From contig JAHBXO010000004.1 in the NCBI GenBank assembly GCA_019636445.1, forward strand, positions 186,001-250,000: 64,000 bases of DNA. The letters run 5' to 3'. Made by a program: the position numbers and the translations under genes. The notes beneath the pieces were generated by a model, which did no database searches, had not been told where the DNA came from, and saw only the letters and a program-made list of their open reading frames with translations. Positions 1 to 8,928 of the stretch are shown here, piece after piece. Position 1 is the stretch's first letter. Each line of letters starts with the position of its first letter. This stretch comes from Gemmataceae bacterium (GTDB lineage: Bacteria; Planctomycetota; Planctomycetia; Gemmatales; Gemmataceae).

Positions 1-1
1 C

Positions 2-922
2 GAGGTCGGCCATGCGCTGCTCGCTCAGAAGGACTTCCCGCGCGCATGGGGCTACTTCCGCCTCATCGGCGAACCCGGCCCCGTCCGCGATGCCCTCGAC
101 AAGTACGAACCCGGCCCCGACGACGATACCTACCCGATCGTCGACATCGCCTGGCACCAGCAGGTGCACCCGAAACGCGGCTTCGACATCTACCTGTCGC
201 GCCACGGCATCTGCTCGACCATCACGATGGTCGGCAGCACCGACCTGAGCGCCCACCCCGACCTGCGAAACCATTGCTACGGCCAGCTCGTGCGCACGCT
301 CTACGAGCAACTCGCGGAACGGCTGCGCAACGACCTCGAGCATCGCGGGCTGCCCGTCGGCGACGGCGTGCGCGCGATGCTTCGGGATGAACTGTTCGGG
401 GAGGACGCGTATCATATCGACGTTTCGCACCTGTCGAGCGTGGTGCAGATGGCGATCCAACTTCCGCCGACGGAACGGGAGTCGCTAGAGCGGGCGCTCG
501 AACTGAGCGAATACGGCGAACGGCTCTCGCCGCAGTTCCAGGGCGGCGGCGACTGCCCGTTCGAGAACTCGTACGCGGACTATTCCGTGTACCTGCGGGT
601 CTTGTTGGGGCGGGAATCGGAAAATGGCTTGAAGCATTTCGAGGACAAGATCGCCGGTGAGCTGGCGGAGGGGGTCACGTTTCCGGCGGAGGTGTTCGTC
701 AATCTGCTGTTGAAGCTGGATCGGAAGGCGGACGCGCTGGCGGCGGCGCGCCGCTATTTGGAGCACGCGGACGAGCGGAACCTCTCGTGCCCCGGCCCGA
801 TGGAACTGGCGCGGCAGGTGGGCGACTTCGCCGCCGTGGCAAACGCGGCCAAGGAGAAGGGGGACGCGGTGACATTTCTGGCGGGTTTGATCGCCGCCGG
901 TTCGTCGACTTCGTCGTCGTAA
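2..922 (+). CDS. Unrecognised helical protein, 5' end outside the window
   Basis: The reading frame is open from base 2 with no start codon that looks genuine, so the N-terminus lies beyond the left edge; 306 codons are visible before the TAA at 920. I do not recognise the family. The visible part begins with a short helical stretch, then a more beta-like segment around 'FDIYLSRHGICSTITMVG', then a long mainly alpha-helical C-terminal half rich in Leu, Ala, Glu and Arg that could form TPR-like helical hairpins (for example 'LDRKADALAAARRYLEHADE'). It ends in a Ser/Thr tail. Codon use is strongly GC-ending like the neighbours. No membrane segment is visible in the part present. The next gene is over 400 bases away, so no operon can be inferred. 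Confidence 0.6.
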   Translation, partial: EVGHALLAQKDFPRAWGYFRLIGEPGPVRDALDKYEPGPDDDTYPIVDIAWHQQVHPKRGFDIYLSRHGICSTITMVGSTDLSAHPDLRNHCYGQLVRTLYEQLAERLRNDLEHRGLPVGDGVRAMLRDELFGEDAYHIDVSHLSSVVQMAIQLPPTERESLERALELSEYGERLSPQFQGGGDCPFENSYADYSVYLRVLLGRESENGLKHFEDKIAGELAEGVTFPAEVFVNLLLKLDRKADALAAARRYLEHADERNLSCPGPMELARQVGDFAAVANAAKEKGDAVTFLAGLIAAGSSTSSS

Positions 923-1336
923 GATTGGCAAAGTGAGGAGTTTGCGGACGAGCCGCGGGCCGGGGAAAGGCGTCCGGTTGCAACGGTCGTTCGGATGGTA
1001 AACGTCGGGGCGCACATTCGGCCCATCTTGTGCAGGATTCCCGACCCGAAAACTTTTCGATCCGACCCCGCTGGAAAGCGGGGGTATATTATCCCTGTCC
1101 CCCTGAACGACCCGGTCGCACCGAACCTGCCGGTTTTGCCACGAGTCTGGTTTGACGGTTGGGGTTGGCGACCCTCCGACCGTACAATTTCTTGTTCGAC
1201 CCCCGCGTCGGGCGCCCGGAACTGCCCGCCGCCAGACCCCACCCGCGCACGGATGACGTCCGCCCCGACCGACGCTGGCGGCCGATTCGGCCGCGACGCG
1301 CGGGAGGTAGCGGTTTCCTTCGAGGTATCCGCGTAC
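923..1336. other. Non-coding gap upstream of the sigma factor
   Basis: These 414 bases contain no convincing gene. A short hairpin lies at 1066-1083 (7-bp stem CCCCGCT/AGCGGGG, loop GGAA), directly followed by an A/T-rich TATATTAT at 1085-1092. The latter resembles a -10 box, but no good -35 partner at 16-18 bases is obvious. The region probably holds the promoter and leader of the sigma factor gene; this is inference only. Confidence 0.4.
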
Positions 1337-2863
1337 ATGAGCCGCACGCCATTTGCCCGCCCCGATGCGTTGATCGACTCGCCGCGCGACACGATGCTGC
1401 CGCCGGACGAGGACGATGTCGACGACCTGGATGAACCGGGCGAGGACGACACCGACCTCGATACCGCCGACGATCTGCCGCTCGAATCGATGGCCGAGGA
1501 AACGACCAGCGGCGTCGACGACGCGCTGGGTCTGTACCTCCGCCAGATGGGCGAGATCCGTCTCCTGAAGCGGGACGAAGAGCTGGCGATCGCGGAGCGG
1601 CTGGAGCGGGCGCGGACGCGGTTCCGGCACGCGGCGCTGTTCTGCACGCGGATCGTCGGCCGTGCGATGTTCACCTTCGAGCGCGTGATGGCGGGCAACA
1701 CGCCGGTCGACCCGACGATCGACGTTTACTCCAGCCCCGAAATGCGAATGAGCCGCCCGCAGATTCTCTCGCGGATGCCGCACAACCTGCCGCTGGTGCG
1801 CCGCCTGCTGCACGAGGAATCAGTGGCGTTCGTCGCCGGACTCGAACACGGCGCGACGGACGACCCGATCTGGCGCCGCCTCCGTTTCCGCCGCCTGCTG
1901 AAACTCAATCGGCTGATGGCGGAACTCTCCCCGCGGACCGAGTTCCTGGAACATTGGGTTGACGAACTGGTCGACATGGCGGACGAGATGAAGCACCTCG
2001 TCCGAGCCGCGGAGTGCGGGAACGCGGATGCCCTCCGCCGGCTGGCCGAGGCGCAGTCGAAGATCCACATGACGGCACCGGAACTGGCGCGGGCCGTGCG
2101 ACTGCTCGTGAAGCGCCGCGCCGCCTACCGCGAGGTGCGCCGCCATCTCGCCGAGGCCAACCTCCGGCTGGTCGTTTCGATCGCGAAGAACTACCGCAAT
2201 CGAGGTCTGCCGTTCGCCGACCTGATTCAGGAAGGGAACCGCGGGCTGATGCGGGCGGTGGACAAATACGAGCACCGCCGCGGCTTCAAGTTTGGCACCT
2301 ACGCGACGTGGTGGATCCGTCAGGGCGTGCAGCGGGCGCTGGCCGACAACGCCCGCACCGTTCGCGTGCCGTGCCATCAGATCGGCCTGCTCGCACGCAT
2401 GGAGCGGAAGCGTTGCGAACTCACGCTTGTCCTCGGCAAGGAACCGACCAACGAGGAACTCTCGCTGGCGCTCGGCGTGAAGGAAGAGGAGACGCGTTCG
2501 CTCCGGCTTGTCGGCCGGCAGCCCATGAGCCTCCACGATCCGATCGGTGGCGACGGCGAACGGTCGGTCGAGGACTTCCTCTCCGATGGCCAGGTGACCA
2601 ACCCCGGTGAAAACGTCGACCAGCGATTGCTAAAGGAACGGATTCACGAGGTGCTCCGATCGCTGGCGCCGCGCGAACGGGAAGTGATCGAACTGCGTTA
2701 CGGTCTCAAGGACGGAACGCCGCGCACGTTGGATGACGTCGCCAAGCACTACGGCATCACGCGGGAGCGCATCCGCCAGATCGAAGCCCGCGGCCTCCTG
2801 AAACTCCGCCAGCCCACGCGGATGGGCCGACTCGAACAGTTCACCGACGACGAATTGAACTGA
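1337..2863 (+). CDS. Sigma-70 family RNA polymerase sigma factor, primary (RpoD/SigA) type
   Basis: Directs RNA polymerase to promoters. I chose the ATG at 1337 because GAGGT lies about ten bases upstream; the frame is open further upstream but without conserved sequence. The 508-residue product has an acidic N-terminus (residues 20-50), region 1.2 at about 61-95, a poorly conserved non-essential region at about 100-265, region 2 at about 270-345 ('FADLIQEGNRGLMRAVDKY', 'TYATWWIRQGVQRALADNA'), region 3 at about 350-430, and region 4 at about 440-495 with the helix-turn-helix 'TLDDVAKHYGITRERIRQIE'. Region 2.3 reads 'FKFGTYATWW' where most primary factors have Ser instead of the Gly. Planctomycetes often carry several such factors, so this could be the housekeeping factor or a paralogue; the sequence alone does not decide. 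Confidence 0.93.
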   Translation: MSRTPFARPDALIDSPRDTMLPPDEDDVDDLDEPGEDDTDLDTADDLPLESMAEETTSGVDDALGLYLRQMGEIRLLKRDEELAIAERLERARTRFRHAALFCTRIVGRAMFTFERVMAGNTPVDPTIDVYSSPEMRMSRPQILSRMPHNLPLVRRLLHEESVAFVAGLEHGATDDPIWRRLRFRRLLKLNRLMAELSPRTEFLEHWVDELVDMADEMKHLVRAAECGNADALRRLAEAQSKIHMTAPELARAVRLLVKRRAAYREVRRHLAEANLRLVVSIAKNYRNRGLPFADLIQEGNRGLMRAVDKYEHRRGFKFGTYATWWIRQGVQRALADNARTVRVPCHQIGLLARMERKRCELTLVLGKEPTNEELSLALGVKEEETRSLRLVGRQPMSLHDPIGGDGERSVEDFLSDGQVTNPGENVDQRLLKERIHEVLRSLAPREREVIELRYGLKDGTPRTLDDVAKHYGITRERIRQIEARGLLKLRQPTRMGRLEQFTDDELN

Positions 2864-2885
2864 GACGGGACAAGTGAATCGACTG

Positions 2886-2910
2886 CGGGCCGGGGGGAAT
2901 CCCCGGCCCG
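2886..2910 (+). terminator. GC-rich hairpin after the sigma factor gene
   Basis: A perfect 10-bp stem (CGGGCCGGGG at 2886-2895 with CCCCGGCCCG at 2901-2910, loop GGAAT) starts 23 bases after the sigma factor stop codon. The following TTCGCGTT is only partly T-rich, so this is a weak intrinsic terminator or a 3' stabilising hairpin. Confidence 0.5.
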
Positions 2911-3043
2911 TTCGCGTTGGCCTCGTTACGCGAATTCCAATGCGAGTCCTGAGGATATCCTCCGTGGATCGATCGCGTCGAACGCCATTTCGAGTAAAAT
3001 GCGTTGGTCGTTCGTTCGATTAATTGCGAGGGTTCAAGCGCCC

Positions 3044-3292
3044 ATGACCACAACTCTCACCGATCGAATCACGTTCGATCCCGCGGTGCTCGGCGGCAAG
3101 CCGACGATTCGCGGCCTGCGAATCGGGGTCGAGCAAATCCTCCGTTCGTTGTCGGCCGGTGTGCCTGAAGCGGAATTGCTCGCAGACTTCCCCGATCTGG
3201 AATCCGACGACTTTCGAGCGTGTTACGCCTACGCCGCCGAACTCGTCGAAACGGAGCGAGTGCTTCGCCTACCAGTCGGCGGCCCGACGTGA
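3044..3292 (+). CDS. DUF433 family antitoxin
   Basis: 82 residues. The core 'DPAVLGGKPTIRGLRI' followed by 'LSAGVPEAELLADFPDLE' and a helical end is the standard DUF433 pattern, a small winged-helix-like domain found as the antitoxin partner of PIN-like toxins. The ATG at 3044 begins where family conservation begins, with a GAGGG-like site about ten bases upstream. The TGA at 3290-3292 overlaps the GTG start of the downstream toxin by four bases (GTGA), so the two are translationally coupled. The expected role is to bind and neutralise the toxin and repress its own promoter; that follows from the family and is not shown here. Confidence 0.85.
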   Translation: MTTTLTDRITFDPAVLGGKPTIRGLRIGVEQILRSLSAGVPEAELLADFPDLESDDFRACYAYAAELVETERVLRLPVGGPT

Positions 3293-3633
3293 AAGTCCTC
3301 GTCGATGTCAGTGCGGGGCTTCGAATCGCGGAGGCGCTGCGATCGTCCGGTCACGATGTCGTATCGGTGCGGGATGTCGATCCTCGAATGTCGGACCGCG
3401 ACATTCTCGATTGGGCGACCCGAGACGGACGATTGATCGTCACGATGGACAAGGATTTCGGCGAGTTGGTGCATCGATCCGGACAATCCCATTCCGGCGT
3501 GCTGTTGTTGCGATTGGACACGATGGGTTCGGAAGAAAAGGTTCGGGTCGTGAACGCGATCTTTGCGAATTTCGCGACGGAATTGGCCGCGCGATTTTCC
3601 GTTTATCAGGATGGTCGATTGCGGATTCGTTAA
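3289..3633 (+). CDS. DUF5615 PIN-like toxin
   Basis: 114 residues from a GTG start that overlaps the antitoxin stop. Features of the DUF5615 PIN-like family are visible: an N-terminal 'VKVLVDVSAG' strand with the first acidic residue, then 'ALRSSGHDVVSVRDV', 'MSDRDILDWA' and 'LIVTMDKDFGEL' carrying further acidic residues of the presumed metal-dependent nuclease site. The family usually begins 'LDENLP'; here it is 'VDVSAG', so the Asp is kept but the Glu is not. The paired order antitoxin-toxin is typical. Enzymatic activity on RNA is inferred from the fold. Confidence 0.82.
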   Translation: MKVLVDVSAGLRIAEALRSSGHDVVSVRDVDPRMSDRDILDWATRDGRLIVTMDKDFGELVHRSGQSHSGVLLLRLDTMGSEEKVRVVNAIFANFATELAARFSVYQDGRLRIR

Positions 3634-3649
3634 GCCGCAGTCGTCGCGT

Positions 3650-6600
3650 TCACTTCGAAAACGTGCCGCCGGAGCTTTCGGCGCCGCTGACCTGGCCGGT
3701 CTTCGTGTTGTACGTCAGCGGGTTGCCGCTCTTGTAATCCTTTTCCCGTCCGACGCCGCCCTGCCGGCGGTAGAGCGTGGCCTGGCCATCGCCGAATGCT
3801 TCGAGGATGACGAGGTTGCCGTCGTACTTGACCACGTGGCCGACGCCGTCGTAGTCATCGGTCCGCAGGCGGGCGTCGCCGACGGCTTCGAGCGTGCGGC
3901 GTTCCTCCTGCCCGGCCTTGGCGCGGTACTCCGTCGCGGTCATCGTGTCGGTGCACTTCAACACCATCGTCCGCGCCGGGGCGGCGTGTTCCTGAACGGA
4001 GAGGTCCAACTGGTCGGTCGGGATATGGAAGACCCGGACATTGCTGGTGAAGACCGCCTTCGAGAAGATCTGCTTCTTGTCCTCGATCTGCAAACGCTCC
4101 GCGAATCGCACGACGGTCAGTTTCAGTTCCTCTTCGGCCTTCGCGTTGGCGGCGGGCGCCGTTGTGGGTACCATGCCGGGCGTGGTCGTCTGTTCCTTGG
4201 CACCCATCTGAAGCGTTCGTGTTTCGCCCGGCCCCGTCGCATGGATCAACGTGCGGGCTTCCTGCACCTGCACGTCGAGGAATTTGGCCGTGATGCGTTG
4301 GGCCTTGGTGTGTTTGCCGGTTTTCCGGTCGATCGTTTCGTCCGCGAAATAGACGTAGTTCGCGGGGCGGGCCGGGTTCTTCTCGGCGTCGTCTTCGGGC
4401 TGCGGTTCGCAGAGGACGCGTTCGATCTTGGCCGCCTCTTTGGATTCGCCCGGTCGCGCCGTGGCCGGCGCGTTCGCGGTGCGCTTCATCGTGTTGAAGT
4501 AGACCGGTCGATCGAAGACGACCGAGAGCCGGTGGCAGATGACGTAGGACCGCTGCCAGGTGCCGGTGTTGATCGGAGACTTGGCGGAGGTGTTCGGCTT
4601 TCGCTCCGGCGGCGTCTGCACCGCCTGCACCAGGCCCGTGAACTCCGCCGTCCGCAATTCGCCCTTGAAGGTCATCCCCTGCTGCCAGTCGACCTGCATA
4701 TCGGATTTTTCCGAGAGCGGCGTACCCGCCAGGTCGGTCGCACTCGGCATGCGCAGGCGGCCCGGCCCCTTCACAACCACGGCATTGTTCGGCTGGTTCA
4801 CGTCCACGTCCGGACCGGTGATCGTCGTCTCCTCGAACTGCACGAACGCCGGCTTCGCCAGGGTGCCGACGACCTTCATCGCGTGACCGGCCGGCAGATG
4901 GTCGATGTTCAGCGTATCGCCCTCGATATGCAGGGCGTTTGGCTGACCGACGTCGGCCGCGTCCCGGTGGGCGACCACGCGGCCTTCGCACCGCGCGGTA
5001 TCCAATTCCTGGCGGACGCCCGGCTTTTCCTTCGGACCGGCCGGCAACGGCGACCGCGCGATGCGAACTTCCACGAGTCGGGCCGACAGTTCCAACGGTT
5101 TCTTCTTCGGTGGTTCGACCCGCACCTTCGCGACCGGTTCGGCGAACGGCAGGCCCTTCGGCGGATTCGGCGACGGCGGCGGGAGCGGTGCGGGCGTCGG
5201 TGCCGTCGAAGCGGCCACGCTGATCGGCTTTGGCACATCCACGAAGAACGCGTTGAACAGGTCCGTATCCCGGATGATCGTGTCATCCGATCGCCCCTGC
5301 ACGTGGCCGATCCCTTGCACCCTCGCTGGTTTGGCGGATTCGCCGGCACCCTTCGCGCCCGACTCCAGCCAGAGCTTCAACGTGTCGGCTTTCAGATCGA
5401 AACCGCTCTTCGGGTCGGCGAATCGTCCGTCGCCGTCGAACACGAGCAGATCGCAATCCTTGCCCCCGACCGGTTCGCGAGTCTGGTTCAGCGAGCGCGA
5501 CCAGCTCGCCGTCATGGTGTTGGTCTTCGTTGCCTCGTCGAAAAGATCGACCTTGCCGGGTCCGAGCACCTCGATGCGAGTTGTTTTCGGTTGCTTCGAG
5601 TTGGGCGGCGGGTCCAGCGTTTCGAGTACGAGCTGGCCCGTGGACGCGGGCGCGGTCGGCGTCGCGGCCGTGCCGGTCACCAGCCGATTCCCCTGACGCA
5701 CGGCCACCAGCGGCGCGCCGCGGAGCGTCGAACGGACCAGGCGCTTCGCCGGATCGGTTTCGTGGATGAGCGCCGTGCCGAACGCCTGCAAGCCGTCCCC
5801 TTCGGCGGAGAGGTAGACGCTGGGGCCGGTCGCGCGCAGGTTCTTGAACTGGCTGGTGGGCGGTGCCGAGGGATTGGCGGGCGCGGAACGGGCGATCGGG
5901 CCGTTGAACTCGATCTCCAGCAGTTGGCAGACGAGGTGGTCGCGGCCGCCAAGCGGCGAAAGCCTCGTGACCTCCACGTTGTTCGGCAGCAGGGGGTTCG
6001 CTCCGACGGCGATTTCGAAACGGGCCGTGTGCTTTTCCCAGTCGTAGTGGAACGGGCCGAGCGTTCGGATACGGATCAACGATTTGGAGGCGAGCCGGCG
6101 GGCAATGGCGGAACCGTCGGCGAGGCCGCCGATCGCGGCAAGCTGGCCGAAGGACGGGTCCACGGCGATCGGCGCGCCGGGCGCGGGCTTCGCCCCCGGC
6201 TCGGCCAGGAAACTGGTTTTGCCATCGCTCCACAGGTTGAATTCGACGTTCTCCTGCAGCACCATGCGACCAATGCCGGAGAAACCCGACGGCTTCGCGC
6301 CCGGCTTCGGCGGTGCGGGATCGCGCGGCTTGAGGTGGATCTTCAACCCCTCCGCCGTGATCGTCGGCGGTGGCGTGTGCAGGCCCAGCGTCATGTCCGC
6401 CAGCACGTTGCCGTTCAGCACCTCGTCGGCCGTCAGGGGCACCGACGGCAGGCCGGCCCCGCGAAGCGGTCGCGGTTGGTTGTCCCGGTTCACGATCTCC
6501 ACCACGGACGATGTCCAGATATGCGGCGAGTCGGGGTTGGCCTTCACGTCGGGGTGATCGGCCGTGCGGTAATGCACCGGACCGGGCGTCTTGAAGACGA

Positions 6601-7186
6601 AGTAGCGATTCGGGTCGTTCGTTTGCTGGTTATTGGTGAAGAAGATGCGCCCGTTGCGCGGATCGGTGCGGGCGGTGGTGTTCGGGACGGCGCGGAGTTC
6701 CATGCCGACGATCTTCGCCTTGCCCCCGATCATCTCGCGTTCGTTACCGATGGGGCGGTCCAGTTCCAGAATCGCCTCGTCGCCGTGCATGGTGGTGATT
6801 TCGGTGATCTGGCCCGGTTTCGGCTTGCCGAACTGCGCCATGCTGAACGGGGCGAGGCGCACGAAGCGGGACGGGTTGTCGATCGGGTCCGGTCGGCCGG
6901 CGGCGAAGACGATCCCTTGATCGCGGAGTTCCAGTCGCGTCGGGTAATTGGATTCGATCTCGACGCAATTCTCGCCGAAGGCGTCCTTGAGCCGCTGGAT
7001 GGTCGGGGATTCATTGAAGGTGAGCGGCGGGAGCGGACCATCGACGGCCTCGAGATACTTGGCCGGAAGGTTGGGCAGACCGTCGATCGCACCGAGGAAT
7101 TGCGCGTACCCGGCGTAGGCGGCCCCGAACGCGAAGAGGCCCACCACGAGCATCAGGATCCGGCGCGGCGTCCACACGAAATCCAA
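3650..7186 (-). CDS. Giant LptC/LptA-like (OstA-like) inner-membrane anchored protein
   Basis: 1178 residues starting at a TTG (7186-7184) with GGTGGAGGG just upstream and 12 bases behind the kdsC stop. One N-terminal membrane segment (about residues 9-28, 'ILMLVVGLFAFGAAYAGY') anchors a long, beta-rich, mostly hydrophilic periplasmic part with Pro-rich linkers (near 655-670). The C-terminal 100 residues ('EAVGDARLRTDDYDG', 'VKYDGNLVILEAFGDGQATL') look like the repeating strands of LptA/OstA domains; similar strands recur earlier. In proteobacteria kdsD-kdsC are followed by lptC, lptA and lptB; here one protein stands in the lptC-lptA place. I infer a single-chain bridge carrying LPS from the inner to the outer membrane. 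LptC is about 190 and LptA about 185 residues, so this is far longer. Homology is weak and the assignment rests mainly on topology and context. A later ATG (residue 12) is an alternative start. Confidence 0.68.
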   Translation of the reverse strand: MDFVWTPRRILMLVVGLFAFGAAYAGYAQFLGAIDGLPNLPAKYLEAVDGPLPPLTFNESPTIQRLKDAFGENCVEIESNYPTRLELRDQGIVFAAGRPDPIDNPSRFVRLAPFSMAQFGKPKPGQITEITTMHGDEAILELDRPIGNEREMIGGKAKIVGMELRAVPNTTARTDPRNGRIFFTNNQQTNDPNRYFVFKTPGPVHYRTADHPDVKANPDSPHIWTSSVVEIVNRDNQPRPLRGAGLPSVPLTADEVLNGNVLADMTLGLHTPPPTITAEGLKIHLKPRDPAPPKPGAKPSGFSGIGRMVLQENVEFNLWSDGKTSFLAEPGAKPAPGAPIAVDPSFGQLAAIGGLADGSAIARRLASKSLIRIRTLGPFHYDWEKHTARFEIAVGANPLLPNNVEVTRLSPLGGRDHLVCQLLEIEFNGPIARSAPANPSAPPTSQFKNLRATGPSVYLSAEGDGLQAFGTALIHETDPAKRLVRSTLRGAPLVAVRQGNRLVTGTAATPTAPASTGQLVLETLDPPPNSKQPKTTRIEVLGPGKVDLFDEATKTNTMTASWSRSLNQTREPVGGKDCDLLVFDGDGRFADPKSGFDLKADTLKLWLESGAKGAGESAKPARVQGIGHVQGRSDDTIIRDTDLFNAFFVDVPKPISVAASTAPTPAPLPPPSPNPPKGLPFAEPVAKVRVEPPKKKPLELSARLVEVRIARSPLPAGPKEKPGVRQELDTARCEGRVVAHRDAADVGQPNALHIEGDTLNIDHLPAGHAMKVVGTLAKPAFVQFEETTITGPDVDVNQPNNAVVVKGPGRLRMPSATDLAGTPLSEKSDMQVDWQQGMTFKGELRTAEFTGLVQAVQTPPERKPNTSAKSPINTGTWQRSYVICHRLSVVFDRPVYFNTMKRTANAPATARPGESKEAAKIERVLCEPQPEDDAEKNPARPANYVYFADETIDRKTGKHTKAQRITAKFLDVQVQEARTLIHATGPGETRTLQMGAKEQTTTPGMVPTTAPAANAKAEEELKLTVVRFAERLQIEDKKQIFSKAVFTSNVRVFHIPTDQLDLSVQEHAAPARTMVLKCTDTMTATEYRAKAGQEERRTLEAVGDARLRTDDYDGVGHVVKYDGNLVILEAFGDGQATLYRRQGGVGREKDYKSGNPLTYNTKTGQVSGAESSGGTFSK

Positions 7187-7198
7187 ATCCCTCCACCG

Positions 7199-7735
7199 TC
7201 AGGAATAGTTCGCCAGCACGGTGTCCCACTGGCCCCGCAATTTCAGCAGCCACTCGATCGCATCGCGGACGGCACCGCGACCCCCGGGCGCCGCCGTGAC
7301 ATGGTGAGCCGCGGCCCGCACTTCCGGGCACGCGTCGGCTACGGCGACCGCGAGTCCGACCCGCTTCAACACCGGCAGGTCCTGTAGATCGTCCCCGATC
7401 GCGCACACCTGTTCCGGCCGCATGTCCAACACCTTCAAGACTTCATCCAACGCGGCCAACTTCTCCGAACGGCCTTGCAACACCGGAGCGATTCCCAATT
7501 CCTTCGCGCGGCGGTCCACAGCCGACGACATTCGTCCGGAGACAATCGCCGCCCGATTACCCAGATCCCGCCAGAACTTCAACCCCGACCCGTCCCGCAC
7601 GTGGAATCGCTTCAACTCTGCGCCATCGTCGGCGTAGAGGACGCTGCCGTCCGTCAGCACGCCGTCCACGTCGAGCAGGAGCAACTCGATTCGTGCGGCT
7701 CGCAGGTTCAATTCGTTGGAATCGATTAACGGCAT
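7199..7735 (-). CDS. kdsC: 3-deoxy-D-manno-octulosonate 8-phosphate phosphatase (KdsC), HAD family
   Basis: 178 residues. Hydrolyses Kdo 8-phosphate to Kdo and phosphate in the cytoplasm, the step before CMP-Kdo formation for lipid A core assembly. The HAD nucleophile motif 'LLLDVDGVLTDG' lies near residue 22, the Ser of motif II in 'AAIVSGRMS', and motif III is 'CAIGDDLQDLPVL'. The length matches the tetrameric C0-subclass KdsC, which has no cap domain. I take the ATG at 7735; a GTG directly in front (7738) is also possible. The start is only a few bases behind the kdsD stop, so translation is coupled. Confidence 0.92.
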   Translation of the reverse strand: MPLIDSNELNLRAARIELLLLDVDGVLTDGSVLYADDGAELKRFHVRDGSGLKFWRDLGNRAAIVSGRMSSAVDRRAKELGIAPVLQGRSEKLAALDEVLKVLDMRPEQVCAIGDDLQDLPVLKRVGLAVAVADACPEVRAAAHHVTAAPGGRGAVRDAIEWLLKLRGQWDTVLANYS

Positions 7736-7741
7736 CACACT

Positions 7742-8788
7742 TTACTCGGCTGGCTGCGCGAGCAACCGCAATGCGGGTCGCGGAGCGCCCGGAACGGACG
7801 GCGGTTCCAGACCGATCAGATCGGTGATGTCGATCATGCCGACGGGGCGATCCCGCTCGTCGACCACGGGCAGTTCGCTGATCTTCCGCGATTTCATCAG
7901 TTCGACGGCGTCGGCGACTTTGGCGGTCGGGCGGATGGTGAACGGCGTACGGGTCATGACGTCCGCGATCGGGCGGTCGAACGCGGCATCGTCGTTCCGT
8001 TCGAAGAGCCGCGCGAGGTCGGAATCGGTGAAGAGGCCGGCGAGGACTCCCTCGGCGTCGACGAGAACAATGGCGCCGGTTCTTCGACCGTCGCGATGGG
8101 TCTTCGCGAACACGGAACGCACGCTTTCCGACATCGGCGCGACCCGTAACTCGTCGCCGGACCGCATGAAGGCCTCGACTCCGGCGAGTTTGCGGCCGAG
8201 GCTGCCGGCGGGGTGGAACCGGGCGAAGTCCTCCGGGCCGAAGCCGCGCCGCTCGCTGAGCGTGAACGCGAGCGCGTCGCCCAGTGCGAGCATCACGGTG
8301 GTGCTGGAACTGGGGGCGAGCCGGTTCGGGCACGCCTCCGCAATCGGACCGTACACGATGGCGGCGTCCGAGAACCGGGCGAGCGTGCCGGCCGCATTTC
8401 CCGTAATGGCAAGAACTCGGCTGGCGAACTCGCGGAGGGGATTCAAAAGACGTACGATTTCGGCGCTTTCGCCGCTGTGCGAAAGCAACAGGGCCACGTC
8501 GTCCGGCGCGACCATGCCGAGGTCGCCGTGCGCAGCCTTGGTTGCGTCGAGCGTGTAGGCTCGCGTGCCGGTGGAGTTGAACGTCCCGACCAGTTTCTGT
8601 CCGACGTCCGCTGATTTCCCTACCCCGATGACGGCGACGCGCCCCCGGCAGGCGGCCAGGTGGTTGACGGTCGACTCGAAATCGGCGCCGATCCGGTCCG
8701 CAACGGTCCGCAGCGCATCCGCCTCCGCGAGGAGGATCTGCCGTGCGTACGCGAGCGTCTCGAACGGGAGCTTTCGGGCTGCCGTCAT
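7742..8788 (-). CDS. kdsD: D-arabinose 5-phosphate isomerase (KdsD/KpsF family)
   Basis: 348 residues. Interconverts ribulose 5-phosphate and arabinose 5-phosphate, the first step of Kdo synthesis. An N-terminal SIS sugar-isomerase domain (about 40-175) carries 'VIGVGKSADVGQKL', 'LDATKAAHGDLGMV' and 'LLLSHSGESAEIVRLL', the expected substrate-binding signatures; E. coli KdsD has 'HGDLGM' at the same place. Two CBS domains follow (about 215-270 and 280-335, 'VMTRTPFTIRPTAKVADA'). The ATG at 8788 has AAGGA eight bases upstream. It heads the operon kdsD-kdsC-LptC/A-like protein and is divergent from the S1-domain gene, with 140 bases between the two starts that must contain both promoters. Confidence 0.93.
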   Translation of the reverse strand: MTAARKLPFETLAYARQILLAEADALRTVADRIGADFESTVNHLAACRGRVAVIGVGKSADVGQKLVGTFNSTGTRAYTLDATKAAHGDLGMVAPDDVALLLSHSGESAEIVRLLNPLREFASRVLAITGNAAGTLARFSDAAIVYGPIAEACPNRLAPSSSTTVMLALGDALAFTLSERRGFGPEDFARFHPAGSLGRKLAGVEAFMRSGDELRVAPMSESVRSVFAKTHRDGRRTGAIVLVDAEGVLAGLFTDSDLARLFERNDDAAFDRPIADVMTRTPFTIRPTAKVADAVELMKSRKISELPVVDERDRPVGMIDITDLIGLEPPSVPGAPRPALRLLAQPAE

Positions 8789-8928
8789 GGCACGTCCTTG
8801 TGCGGGGAATCGGGTCCGGTATACCGTGCAATCGGCTACGCCCGCAACGGCAATCGAGTTGTCGATCCCGGTTGTCAGCCTAGACTGACTGTCTGGCCGG
8901 AAACACCGGCCCAACGAGGAAGAATCGG

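Noticed and set aside
3563..7387. Very long plus-strand open frame (over 1200 codons) opposite the LptC/LptA-like gene
   Set aside because: It is a shadow of the GC-biased minus-strand gene. The translation is rich in Arg, Gly and His without any domain, and it spans two genes.
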